The position numbers and the translations under genes were made by a program. From positions 2,852,001 to 2,916,000 of the forward strand of contig JAHSVC010000031.1 of assembly GCA_021397845.1 (NCBI GenBank): a DNA stretch of 64,000 nucleotides, read 5' to 3'. Source of the stretch: Areca catechu (taxonomy: Eukaryota; Streptophyta; Magnoliopsida; Arecales; Arecaceae). A model generated the notes under the pieces. It made no database searches. It was not told the DNA's origin and was given only the letters and a program-made list of their open reading frames with translations. Positions 46,864 through 56,916 of this stretch are shown in pieces (position 1 is the stretch's first letter; every line of letters begins with the position of its first letter).

Positions 46864-48239
46864 ATAATCCTCATAAAGGTACTTAGTGCATTGGAAAGTC
46901 CAAAGGGCATTACAACCCACTCAAATAGGCCATCCTTAGTCTTGAAAGCAGTTTTTCACTCATCCCCAGGTCTAATTCTCACCTGATGATAGCCGCTCTT
47001 AAGGTCTATCTTGGAGAAAACTCTGGCTCCGACCATCATGTTTAACATATCATCTAATCGGGGGATGGGAAACCTATATTTCACAGTTATTTTGTTGATA
47101 GCTCTACTATCTACACACATCCTCCAAGTACCATCCTTCTTAGGGATCAGTAGAGCAGGGACTGCACATGGGCTCAGGCTCTCCCTAATATAACCCTTCC
47201 TAAGTAATTCTCCCACTTGTCTCTGTAATTCTTGATGCTCACTAGGATTCAGTCTATAGTGAGGAAGGTTTGGTAATGTGGCTCCTGGAACTAAGTCTAT
47301 TGCATGCTGGATGTTCCTAAGGGGTGGCAATTGATCAGGTAAATCCTCAGGGAAGACATCCTCGAATTCTTTCAGAGCTTCAACAATTTCTTTAGGGTGT
47401 TCCTTTTGGGTTGGCTCTAATATTTCTTTGGAGGTCAAGATCCAAACAGGGTTACCCTCAACAATCTCCTGTTCTAACTCCCTAGCCTTAATCAGGTTAA
47501 CTCCAGGTTTCTTGTCCTTAAGGCTACTAGAACTCCTCTTAACTGGGTCCCTAGGGGGAGCTAGGTTGATAACAAACTTATTATCATGGTAGTTGAAGGT
47601 ACAAATATTGGTTCGACCATACAAGGTTGCATCATGATCAAATAGCCAAGGTCGACCTAAAATAATACTACTTACTTCCATGGGGATAACATCACACCAA
47701 ATCTTTTCCTCATAGGTCAGCAATCTAAGTAAGATTTGGCACCTAACATGAATTTGGATGGAGGTGGAATCTACCGAAGAAACTTTGTACGGGCTAGGAT
47801 GAGGAACTATGGTCAATCCTAAAGATTTAACTATCTTGGCAGAGATGGCATTGACACAACTCCCACTATCTATGATGATCTTAAGAACCTTATCCCCTAT
47901 CTTAACAAACGTCTGTAGGATGCTAGTCCTACGCCAATCTTCCTTAACTGGGGTTTGGGCTAGGATGCACCTAACCACTCCTAATTGGTTCTCAAACTCA
48001 GGCTCTTCCTCCTTACCTTCGTACTCCTCTATTAATTGATCATTAGCCTCATAAACTTCTCCCTCAGGTTCGACTACAGACTCAGGCTCTTCTTCTTGTA
48101 ATTCACCTAGATGTAAAGCACTAACTGGACATTGATTCATAAAGTGGCCTGGCTTATGACATCTAAAACAGGTCTTCTGGGGAGTGTAAACCTTATTAGC
48201 TTCTACAGATTTTCCTCGATCATCCTTGCGGGCCAAAGA
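46864..48239 (-). pseudogene. pol: Element B pol, 5' part (zinc knuckle, protease, RT)
   Basis: A continuous minus frame 48236-46956 gives one CCHC knuckle (CFRCHKPGHFMNQC), an acidic linker (EVYEANDQLIEEYEGKEEE), protease IIDSGSCVNAIS, then RT (SPCAVPALLIPKKDGTWRMCVDS, RFPIPRLDDML, KIDLKSGYHQV) up to TGA 46956-46958, where A and C have Trp. RT continues in the decayed stretch to 46864, then across F. B has a single knuckle, whereas A and C have two. Confidence 0.9.
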
Positions 48240-49471
48240 ATTACTAGGCTAGGGTCAACTCGGACCTGGCTGACTAGGACTGGGTCGGTTTGGGCTTGGT
48301 AGGCTAGGACTGGGTCGACTGGGTATGGGTCGACTCTGAAGGGGCTGGCTAGCTCCCGAATACTGACTAGGGTATCTAGTGGGCTCAGGTCGATGGTAAA
48401 CGGGCCCTCTATGGAAACGTTCATGATCCCTAGCAATCTGGTAAGCATGGTCCAGGTCTCTAACCTCTCTCATGTAGAGCTCTTTCTTAATGTCATCTCT
48501 TAATCCAGCCCTAAACCTAGATAAGACAACATCCTCAGACTCCCTCAAATCACATCGCATGGAATACTCATCAAATTTTGCAATGTACTCATCTATGCTC
48601 TTGTTACCCTGATTAAATCATTGCCATTGATCTAGTAACCCACTATGATATGAAGCTAGAACGTATCTTGTCCAAGCTTACCCTTCATGGCCCACCAGGT
48701 GGTTATAGGATCACGCCCTCCTAGATTAAGGGTTCTCTCAACACTAGCCCAATGTAACCTGGCTTCCCGAATCAACTTAAGCTTAGCAAACCTAAATTTA
48801 CGCTCCTCTGTCATATCATACCATTTAAAATATTGATCCATCTCTCCCTCCCAATCTATATAGACCTTAGGATCTAGACAACCATCAAAAGTTGGAGCAT
48901 CAAGCTTGACATGTCTATAGGATCGGTCCTCCTGGTCTACAAAATCTTGATTAGGCCTTCTATGACGAACTTCAGGGATTGGGTCAGGACGATGGCCTCT
49001 TCTAGTTTCAACCTCTAGATATGGATCAGGGTTTGGGGTCTTCCTGGGCTCAGGATTGTAGTATGGGTCAGGTTGAGGGGCTCTCCTAGGTTCGACCTCT
49101 TGGTATGGGTCAGGGTCTGGGATCCACCTAGGCTGAGGGTTATAGTATGGGTCAGGATGAGGGGCTCTCCTAGGTTCGACCTCAGGGTATAGATTAGGGT
49201 TTGGGGTCCTCCTAGGTTGAGGGGAATTAGGATCTGGCTCAGACTGTGACCCATGGGTTTTTCCTGGGGTCCCTACCCGGACTTCTAATTGCTCAAACCT
49301 ATTGGCAAGATGGTCAATTCTATCATTGGTTTGAATACCAGACTGAGTTAACTAGGTCGCCATCTGGGCCATTTGATCAGCTAGGGCTTTTATTTGGGCT
49401 TGTAAATTTTCCATGGGTTCAGACATTTGTGAAGGAGGTGGGTGATATGAAACTCCTGATCTGGTGCTCAT
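48240..49471 (-). pseudogene. gag: Element B gag
   Basis: The ATG is at 49469-49471 (minus; MSTRSGVSYHPPPSQ). The N-terminal helix segment is followed by a TAG at 49352-49354, next to a roughly 21-base deletion relative to H1. A 28-residue repeat region (84-bp units from 49020) follows, then capsid (KLDAPTFDGCLDPKVYIDWEG), with shifts near 48660-48560, then EDVVLSRFRAGLRDDIKKEL and a Pro/Ser linker before the zinc knuckle. It is non-functional as it stands. Confidence 0.88.
49020..49187 (-). repeat. 84-bp tandem repeat in B gag
   Basis: Two full units (49020-49103, 49104-49187) and part of a third. Each encodes 28 residues made of two diverged 14-residue halves rich in PDPY and PRR, corresponding to the 42-bp unit of H1. 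Confidence 0.75.
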
Positions 49472-50340
49472 GCAAGAATCGATCAGACCGACTATAGCTG
49501 ACTAGACCTAGAGTCCAAACTAGATGCTCAATCAAGGTGGCACACTAGCCTATAGTAACCCTGTACTCAGCCAGGCAGGTGTAAGGGAAGTGTTAGGTCC
49601 CTGATTGCCAATCCTAGACACCAATCAGAGATTGGCCAGGTAGGCGGACCAGCACACAAGCCCTTCGGGATTGAATTCCTAAACCACCGTTCTAGACATT
49701 GAGCACAAGGCACACACAGGTTAACTTGACACAGTGATCTAACACTAGCCCGGACCCGACCAGTTGGTGTCCCTAGCCCACTAGGGCAAATTAAGTCTTG
49801 TTAATTTTAGGTTAAGGCTTGGGACCGAATGCAAGGGATGTGGTTTTGGGCTAAGGAGAGGTTATCAACTCCTCCCCTTATCTGATATAGCAAGAGTGCC
49901 CTTAAAAGTAAATTATGCAATGATGGTAGGCAGATGAGGATGCAAATTAGGGTTAGATATTTTTTTTGGTATTTTTGGAGAATATGTCATTTTTTTTTTT
50001 TTTAGTATTTTTCTAAATAAAGAAAACTTGAAAATTATGGCCTAATATGCAAGAAATATACTAAAATTAAAATATATGCAAAAAATACTAAACAAAAACC
50101 TAAAACTTCCAAACTTGTCTTGCTGAAAAAAAATAGAGCCGAAAATTTGTAGGTTGTATTTCAGCTTGCAGAACATTCACAGTCTGAAATGAAATTTGAA
50201 AAAGTTTTGAAAATTACTGTGAATTATGATAAATCCAGAAAAGAAAATTTCAAAATTTTTGGAGTTCTAAATAGAGAGAAATAATTAAAATAATAGAGTA
50301 TATACAGACTAAAAAATTACAGAAAATAAGCCCTAATCTA
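49472..50340 (-). other. Element B leader
   Basis: Untranslated. It contains block 2 (49566-49700) and the nine-pair hairpin (49853-49879). The PBS-proximal half (about 49900-50340) is AT-rich, and leader block 1 is not found there. Confidence 0.75.
49566..49700 (-). promoter_or_regulatory. Leader block 2, element B
   Basis: Reverse complement of the block seen at 57-189 and 4420-4553, with the same hairpin arms. Confidence 0.6.
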
Positions 50341-50353
50341 TGCTCTGATACCA
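50341..50353 (-). other. Primer-binding site of element B
   Basis: On minus this reads TGGTATCAGAGCA, two bases from the 5' LTR end. Confidence 0.92.
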
Positions 50354-50355
50354 AA

Positions 50356-51780
50356 TGATGGGGAACTAATATGCATACATTTTTTTTTGTATATTTTATA
50401 TGTGGGGTTGAGTGATTAGTTCCCAAATTTCAGATTAAAATAAGTTTTAGGAAATTTTATATGAATTTTAGAAGATCAGCATGCAGATTAGGACCTAGAA
50501 AAGTAGAAAAGAAGGATCACCGGGGCTGAGAAGCCTCGGTTAGGGCAAGTTCTCCTACAATAAAACTACTGGAGATAGAGGGGGTGTACCTGACAACATC
50601 TATGAAGATCGTAGCAAAGGGTCTCTCATTTCTCGATGGATGCGGCCTGGAAAACCGAGCTAAAGACCCGCGGATACCCGGCTTTCTGCTCGGAGATCCG
50701 ATTGAGGCTTGGCTGGAGTCGTTGGATTCGTAGGAACTCGAGGACCTGTAAACGAACTGTCAGGGGTTAGAAAACTCAAAAAGGAACAATAAAACAAAGG
50801 AAAAACAGCAAGGGAAGGCTTCTTTTGGAGTGGGCGTCCAGGGATCTGAGATGCTTGTTGGCAGCAGGAAGATGATTGCAGCACTTGGAAAAAAACTCTC
50901 GCAAACCCCTTTATGCACACAGCAGGGTATCACACAACTCAATAGAAGAACTCAAGGTTTTTATTCATCAAAATTCTTCCTTCATACAAGAGGCTAGGGT
51001 CCCTTAAATAGACCCTTAACCTTGGGCTCCAAGTAAGGGCACATTAGTCTTTACATGAGAATCCTTTTCCCTCTCAAACCCTAGCTAGAAAATAAGGAAA
51101 CATTAGGTAGAAAAAATCTCTAAAATTTCTCTTGACTTGGCCAACACTCCATGGACACCTAGGGGGCATGTTGGGCTTCTAAGAGCATCAAGGGACCAGC
51201 CAAAAGGGGCCCGGGTGCATGGGTTTGGGCCTCTGGAAGCTGGGGTGGCCTGGTAGCCAGGTAGCAGGAATATTCCCTGGTATCTTGCTTCTTAGGGGCT
51301 TGGGCTTGGCACCTGGGCTTGATTTCTTTGGGCTAGGATGCAGATGGACCTCTAAAATCATGGATGCCTTGGTCTATGAATATATTTTGGCATCTGGAAG
51401 GAAATCTAGGCATCTGGAGGGCATCTGCAAAGAATCAGGGTTTCTGATTTTCCTCCTGGGGTCTTCAAATCTTCAAGTTGGGTTGGACTTGGGCTAAACT
51501 TCCATGTCTTCAATCTGGTTGGACTTGGTCTTTACTTGTATGATGTGGTCTTGAGTCTTCAGTATGCTTGGATAGGACTTAAAAAAAATAAAATTAGCTC
51601 GACATGAGCTGACTAACATTGGACTGGACTAGCTCAACATGAGCTAAATAATTACAGGACTTAAATGAAAACAACTCAGCTGGACTAAGCTTTATTACAG
51701 TGGACTCGAATATCATTTAAGTGATCCACAGAGGGTTGAGAAGTCTCTGCCTTATTTTGGTGCCTTTGGTGTCCGCACCA
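50356..51780 (-). repeat. Element B 5' LTR
   Basis: 1425 bp, homologous over its full length to 41281-42705. It ends at GTCCGCACCA on plus and is followed by the ACTGC duplication. Confidence 0.93.
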
Positions 51781-52453
51781 ACTGCTGTGTCAAGTTTTTG
51801 ACTATGATGAACCCCATAGAGTAGGCAATGAAATTAGGGTTATGATAAAATAATAGTGAGACCTAATTTCTATAAACCCTAATCTAGAATGTTCCTAGTC
51901 ATTGGACCATCGATTCGGGGATCGATGAATCCGGTAAGACTAGCTTATCCTATGTATGCTCAGTTGATGAGGATGGTTGGTCTCACAGCCACTTGTCTAG
52001 AGACACTAATACAAGGATATGGGTGTTCATTAGGTTATGAATACATTGAACTGATCCGTACCGGGACTATCTTATGGATGTCTTACTCATTGTCAAAAAA
52101 TAGGTCCCAAAGTAGAAGTTGTCCATGTGATCTTCAGACCTGAGGTCACCATGGTTCCTTGTGCACACTAAGCTATACTTCGGTTCATACTCATTCATGG
52201 CATTGTGACATGTATGGGGTGTTCTGCGTATGGTGGAAGGTATACGAAGGATGTGAGTGGACCAACAAAGAATTCATTAATCCTGGTAAGAGGATATGTT
52301 ATCCCGTGGAATCTCTACGATGTGTGACTAAAGGAATCTTTGCAAAGTGGGATGAGATTAGAAGTGCTTTCTAATCAGTCATCACCTGAGTCATCATGAT
52401 CGAGCTGAGATTCGATATGATTAAGTGTTAGGGTTGTCTATGGTTGTACCCTC
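51781..52453 (+). repeat. Array unit 6, right part: rest of partial D 3' LTR
   Basis: Resumes at ACTGC (duplication copy) and matches the other array units through to CCCTC at 52449-52453, where the H2 LTR begins. An ORF in this stretch has no counterpart in the other units and is not supported as a gene. Confidence 0.88.
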
Positions 52454-53332
52454 TGATGGGGGACTAATATGCATGCAATTCTTTTTGTATGTTTTATATA
52501 TGGGGTTAGGTGATTAATTCCTGAATTTCAGATCAAAATTAGTTGTAGGAAATTTTGTATGAATTTTTGAAGCCAAGCATACAGATTAGAACCTAGAAAA
52601 GTACAAAAGAAGGATCGCCGGGGCTGAGAAGCCTCGGTTACGGCAAGTTCTCCTACAATAAAAAGACTGGAGGTAGAGGGGGTGTACCTGACAACATCTG
52701 AAGTGCCCGGTGAAGATCGCAGTGAAGGGATCTCTCGTTCCTCAATGGATGCGGCCTGGAAAATCGAGCCAAAGACCCGCGGATACCCGGTTTTCTGCTC
52801 GGTGGTCCGATTGAGGCTTGGCTGGAGTCGTTGGATTAGTAGGAACTTGGGGACCTGCAAACAACCTGTCAGGGGTTACAAAACTCAAAGAAGATCAAGA
52901 AAATAATGGAAAACAGCAAAGGGAAGAAAGTTTTGGAGGGGCTAGAAGGATGGTTGGCGATAGGAAGATGGTTGCAAACACCAGAAAGAAGAACTCTCAA
53001 ACCCCTTTATGCACACAGCAGGGTAATCACACAAAGAAATTGAAGAACTCAAGGTTTATTTCATATATCAAAATCTCCCTTCATACAAGAGGCTAGGGTC
53101 CTTTAAATAGACCCTTAACCTTGGACTCCAAGTAAGGGCACATTAGTCTTTACATAAGAATCCTTTTCCCTCTCAAACCCTAGCTAGAAAATAAGGAAAT
53201 ATTAGGTAGAAAAATCCCTAAAAATTCTCTTGACTTGGCCAACACTCCAAGGATGCCTAGGGGGGCATGTTGGGCTTCTAGGAGCAGCAAGAGGCCGGCC
53301 CAAAGGGGCTCGGGTGCATGGGTTTGGGCCTC
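52454..53332 (-). repeat. H2 3' LTR, outer part
   Basis: Starts TGATGGGGGAC on plus, with the same CCCTC junction as the array LTRs. It is interrupted by C after GCCTC and continues at 62175. Confidence 0.9.
53328..53332. repeat. Target-site duplication GCCTC, left copy (element C)
   Basis: Repeated at 62170-62174. Uninterrupted H LTRs read gggcctctggaagctgg here. Confidence 0.95.
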
Positions 53333-54958
53333 TGGTGCGGGCACCAGACTTAGAAGAAGACTTCAGAGCTCCATCTGGATCTCTGATTAACCTTGCCTGA
53401 AGAATTAGGGATTTTGGTTTGTAATAAGAGTTGACTAGATCAACTCAATTTAGCTTGAGTCTACATTACCTGCATTTTATTTTGTTGAGTCATGTTGACT
53501 CAGTAGTGGACTAGGGCTTCAACCTGGGGTGTTACATTTTCTCCCAAGGCCTAACAAGTGGGCGCCACACTCCCAGCCATACGCCTGAGTCCAGGGGGTG
53601 CCATATCTACATCCAGCAGCCTTTGGTCCCCACACCACAGATAGCAGCTTCCTTCTCTCATGCGCCAGTTGAGGAGAAATCCACCAGGAGTCCACAAATC
53701 AAGGGGGCAGCCCAAGTCTTTCCCAAAAGAACCAATCTATGAAAGGGAAGAAATTCTCTTGGAGAGAACTTCAAGGAGGTGCCCACTACCTGCCAAAAAT
53801 ATCCAAAACAAAGATGGGAAGGGCCTTGACTTAGGGAGGAAGAAAAGGAGGAGTCCAAAAGAGTTGATCCATGGAAGGAAAGAAATCCTCTCTTGAAGAC
53901 CCAAGCAAGGAGGCGCCATCTACCTGCCTTTTATAACCTAAATCAAATTTTTTGGTACCTTGGCCGACCATATGTATATGGATTGTCCTGATTTGTAGAG
54001 CCCCTCTTTTAGTCCCACATGGGAAGATGTAAAACCCTACTCCCTTGTAAAGCCCTATAAATTTAACCCCTCTTGTAAGTTTAAAAAAATCAGATGAATG
54101 AAACCAAATTTTTTTGTGAGCAAACTTTGTGTTTTCTCTCTTCCGCACTTGCATCCAGGTGTTGAGCTCCATGAGGGAGTAAATCCGGGTTCCCCAGGAA
54201 CCTTGAGGAGTTGTGAGATCTCCAAAACCCAAACCCTAGGTTAGCCACTCCACTCCCAAACCCTAGCCACCCATCACCCCTCTCTTTCCACCAAGCCCTG
54301 GCCTATCCCACCTCTCACGGCCACCCTCTCCAAGTCCAGGCCGACCACCAGCATCCAGCTCCAGTCTGGATACTTCAGATCTACAGCAATTCTAAGAAGA
54401 AGTCAGATCAGCCTCCAGGAGAATCCTGATTTCAGCAACTTCAGCTTTCAAGTTCTTCAACCTGGTAAATCTTTTCTCGAGTATCTGAATTCCATCACTT
54501 GTTCCTCTTCTTTCCCAGATCTTGAGTCCAGGAGAAGCTGACCAAACCACAGACCAGTATTGGAGGATCCATTACGAAGATAGCCGAATCTGAGGATCCA
54601 ACAATCTGCTCGAGAGAGTTCTTCTACCCAAATTCTGAGAAGATCACTGTCTGGTTAGTAAACCATCTCTCCTCTCTATTTCTGTCCTGTTGAAAGTTCA
54701 GAGCGAAACCCTAGGTCTGGGAGTTTCTCAACGCCCAGCGATCCGTTACTTCTGAACTACTCTGATAATTTAGTTTCATCTAAATTGTGCTTTCAATCAT
54801 TACCTAGTTTCCTTCAACTTAGTTTAACTTTACTTTGAGTCAAAGCCAATTTCTGAAATACAAAAAAAAAAAAAAAAATCTTAATTTTTACTTCCACATA
54901 CGCTTCTTTGTTCTTTGTTCTGCATCATTTTTGGTATCAGAGCTTTCGTGCTGCATCA
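53333..54958 (+). repeat. Element C 5' LTR (with 31-bp PBS-containing extension)
   Basis: Starts TGGTGCGGGCACC. The A-type end CTGCATCA occurs at 54927 and again at 54958. The bases between (54928-54958) include a PBS-like TGGTATCAGAGC at 54932-54943. The 3' LTR carries the same extension, so the LTR end is 54958. Confidence 0.92.
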
Positions 54959-54962
54959 TTTT

Positions 54963-54975
54963 TGGTATCAGAGCC
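54963..54975 (+). other. Primer-binding site of element C
   Basis: TGGTATCAGAGCC, 31 bases after the PBS-like copy inside the LTR. Confidence 0.9.
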
Positions 54976-55047
54976 CTGTCTAGGGTTTCTGTTTTGATTG
55001 CTTGTTTGAGTCTCTCTCTTTTTACTTTGTCTGCTCGAAGTAGACTC

Positions 55048-55140
55048 CCCAGGACGTCCGGTCCTAGGAATGAAGCGAGGTGCAAACCTCCTCTTCCCAT
55101 TCCATGGGGTGTTCCTAGGGCGTGTAGGGGATCCGTTGGG
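55048..55140 (+). promoter_or_regulatory. Leader block 1 (Y-shaped fold), element C
   Basis: CCCA 55048-55051 / TGGG 55137-55140 and CCTAGGAA 55063-55070 / TTCCTAGG 55112-55119, with the two internal hairpins as in A copy 2. Confidence 0.6.
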
Positions 55141-55609
55141 TTATAACTTCGTAGCAGGAATTGTAAACGGGGATGTGCTCTGTTTAGCCCGTAAATGCCC
55201 TGTTGAAAGAATTATTTCTTACAATAGGTAACTCCAAATTTAGTGATTTTTATTTTGCTGAAACCAGTATAATTAAAATTATTTTGCATAATTTTCCTGT
55301 GATTTATTGGTTTCCGTGGGATTTCTAAGTATTAAATTACTGCAACTCTATTTTTGTGTTCTGCAATCCAATTATTTTTGAGTGTTCATCTCTTAATTCA
55401 TCTTAAGGGCATTTGAGCATCTAAGATAAGGGGAGGAGTTGATAACCTCTCCTTAGCCCAAAACCACCACCCACTCATTCGAACCTAAGCCTTTAATCTA
55501 AAAATTGATTAGACCTAATTTGCTCCAGTGGGCTAGGGACATCAACAAGTCGGGTCAAGGCTAGTGTTGAGTCAGTTTGTCTGGTTACTCTGTGTGTGCT
55601 TTGTACTCA

Positions 55610-55743
55610 GTGTCTAGAACGGTGGTTCAGGGATTCCATCCCGAAGGGCTTGTGTGCTGGTCCGCCTACCTGGCCAATCTCTGATTGGTGTCTAGGATTG
55701 GCATTCAGGGACCTAACACTCCCCTTACACCTGCCTGGCTGAG
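55610..55743 (+). promoter_or_regulatory. Leader block 2, element C
   Basis: Same motif order and arms as 4420-4553. Confidence 0.6.
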
Positions 55744-55857
55744 TCCTGAGTTACTACAGGCTAGCTTGCCACTCTGATTGGGCATCTAGTTTGGGCTCTA
55801 GGTCTAGTTAGCCCGTAGTCGTTCAGTTGAGTCTCATTTTGTGTGCTTGATTGCATC

Positions 55858-56916
55858 ATGTCTACCCGAAATGGAGTACCCTACCAACCTGGTCAAACGC
55901 AACCAGATTTAGAGGCCATGGTTAGAGCTCTTACTGAGAGTATGAACAAATTAAGTCAGGATATGAATGAGAATTTTGCCCAGCTTAGGGATCGAGTCCA
56001 AGTACTTGAGGAACCTAGGCATCAGAATTGGACTCCTGACCCAGATTTTAATATGCCTCAACCTCACCCACACCAAGAGCCTAGAAGACCTTTATACCGA
56101 GATCCTGAACCTAATCATAGGAGGCCTGACCCAGAACCTGAGGATAGAGATGAAAGGTTCATTCAGAACATCAAGTTAGATGCACCCACTTTTGATGGTA
56201 GCTTAAATCCTAAGGTGTATTCTGATTGGGAGGGTGAGATGGACCAGTACTTTGAGTGGTATGCCATGTCTGAGGAGAGGAAATTCAAGTTTGCCAAGAT
56301 GAAATTAATACGTCAAGCTAGGTTATACTGGGGAAACATTGAGCTGACCACTAGAAGACGAAATGTAGAGCCCATAACCACTTGGCAGGGTATGAAAGAG
56401 AAACTTAGAGACAAGTACCTACCCATTTCATACCAGCAAAATCTGTTAGACCAATGGCAGACTTTGAAACAAGGGAACCGATCTGTTTCAGACTACATAA
56501 CCACCTTTGATGAATACCTAATGAGATGTGATGCCAGTGAAGCCCATGAGGTCACTTTGTCTAGTTTTAGGGCGGGGCTTAGGGAAGATATTAAGAGAGA
56601 GTTATTTCTGAGAGAGGTTACTGACCTAGACCAAGCCTATCAGATTGCACTGAACACTGAGAAGTTTCAGAGAGGACCCATGCCATCTAGGGTTAGTGCC
56701 CCAATCCCAAGAAATGGACCTAGCCAGGTTACCCCTAGCAAGCCTAATCAGGGTATCCCCACCCCTAGGCCCATGGACAAAGGTAAGGCACCTGACACCC
56801 AGAGAACCCCTAGTATCGTCTGTTTTAAGTGCCAGAAGCCCGGTCATATCTCCAATCAGTGCACAGCCATAGCTTGTTTTAAGTGTCATAAGGTAGGTCA
56901 TGTTTCTAGCCAGTGC
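55858..56916 (+). pseudogene. gag: gag of element C (complete through the zinc knuckles)
   Basis: From the ATG at 55858 a single open frame covers the N-terminal helix, the Pro/Arg linker, capsid (DAPTFDG ... DQYFEWYAMSEERKF) and both CCHC knuckles (56821-56862 and 56875-56916). The frame then breaks by a one-base loss near 56960, before the acidic linker. This is the best-preserved gag in the window; only the gag-pol continuation is lost. The upstream in-frame GTG is not used as a start. Confidence 0.9.

Larger units (their letters stand above)
41281..51780 (-). mobile_element. Element B: full-length coding member of family H (Ty3/gypsy chromovirus)
   Basis: The 10.5-kb element reads on minus: 5' LTR 50356-51780, PBS 50341-50353, leader, gag, pol with chromodomain, 3' LTR 41281-42705, with a 5-bp duplication ACTGC. 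Both LTRs are 1425 bp. Over the first ~195 bases I count about 11 differences by eye, so the insertion is not very recent. Element F (45089-46863) sits in its RT. It is the only H-family copy in the window with pol, so it shows what the autonomous form looks like, although it is itself broken. Confidence 0.93.

Noticed and set aside
51889..52374. ORFs at 51889-52143 and 52159-52374 as genes
   Set aside because: They lie in the copia D 3' LTR; the corresponding stretches of the other array units have stops.
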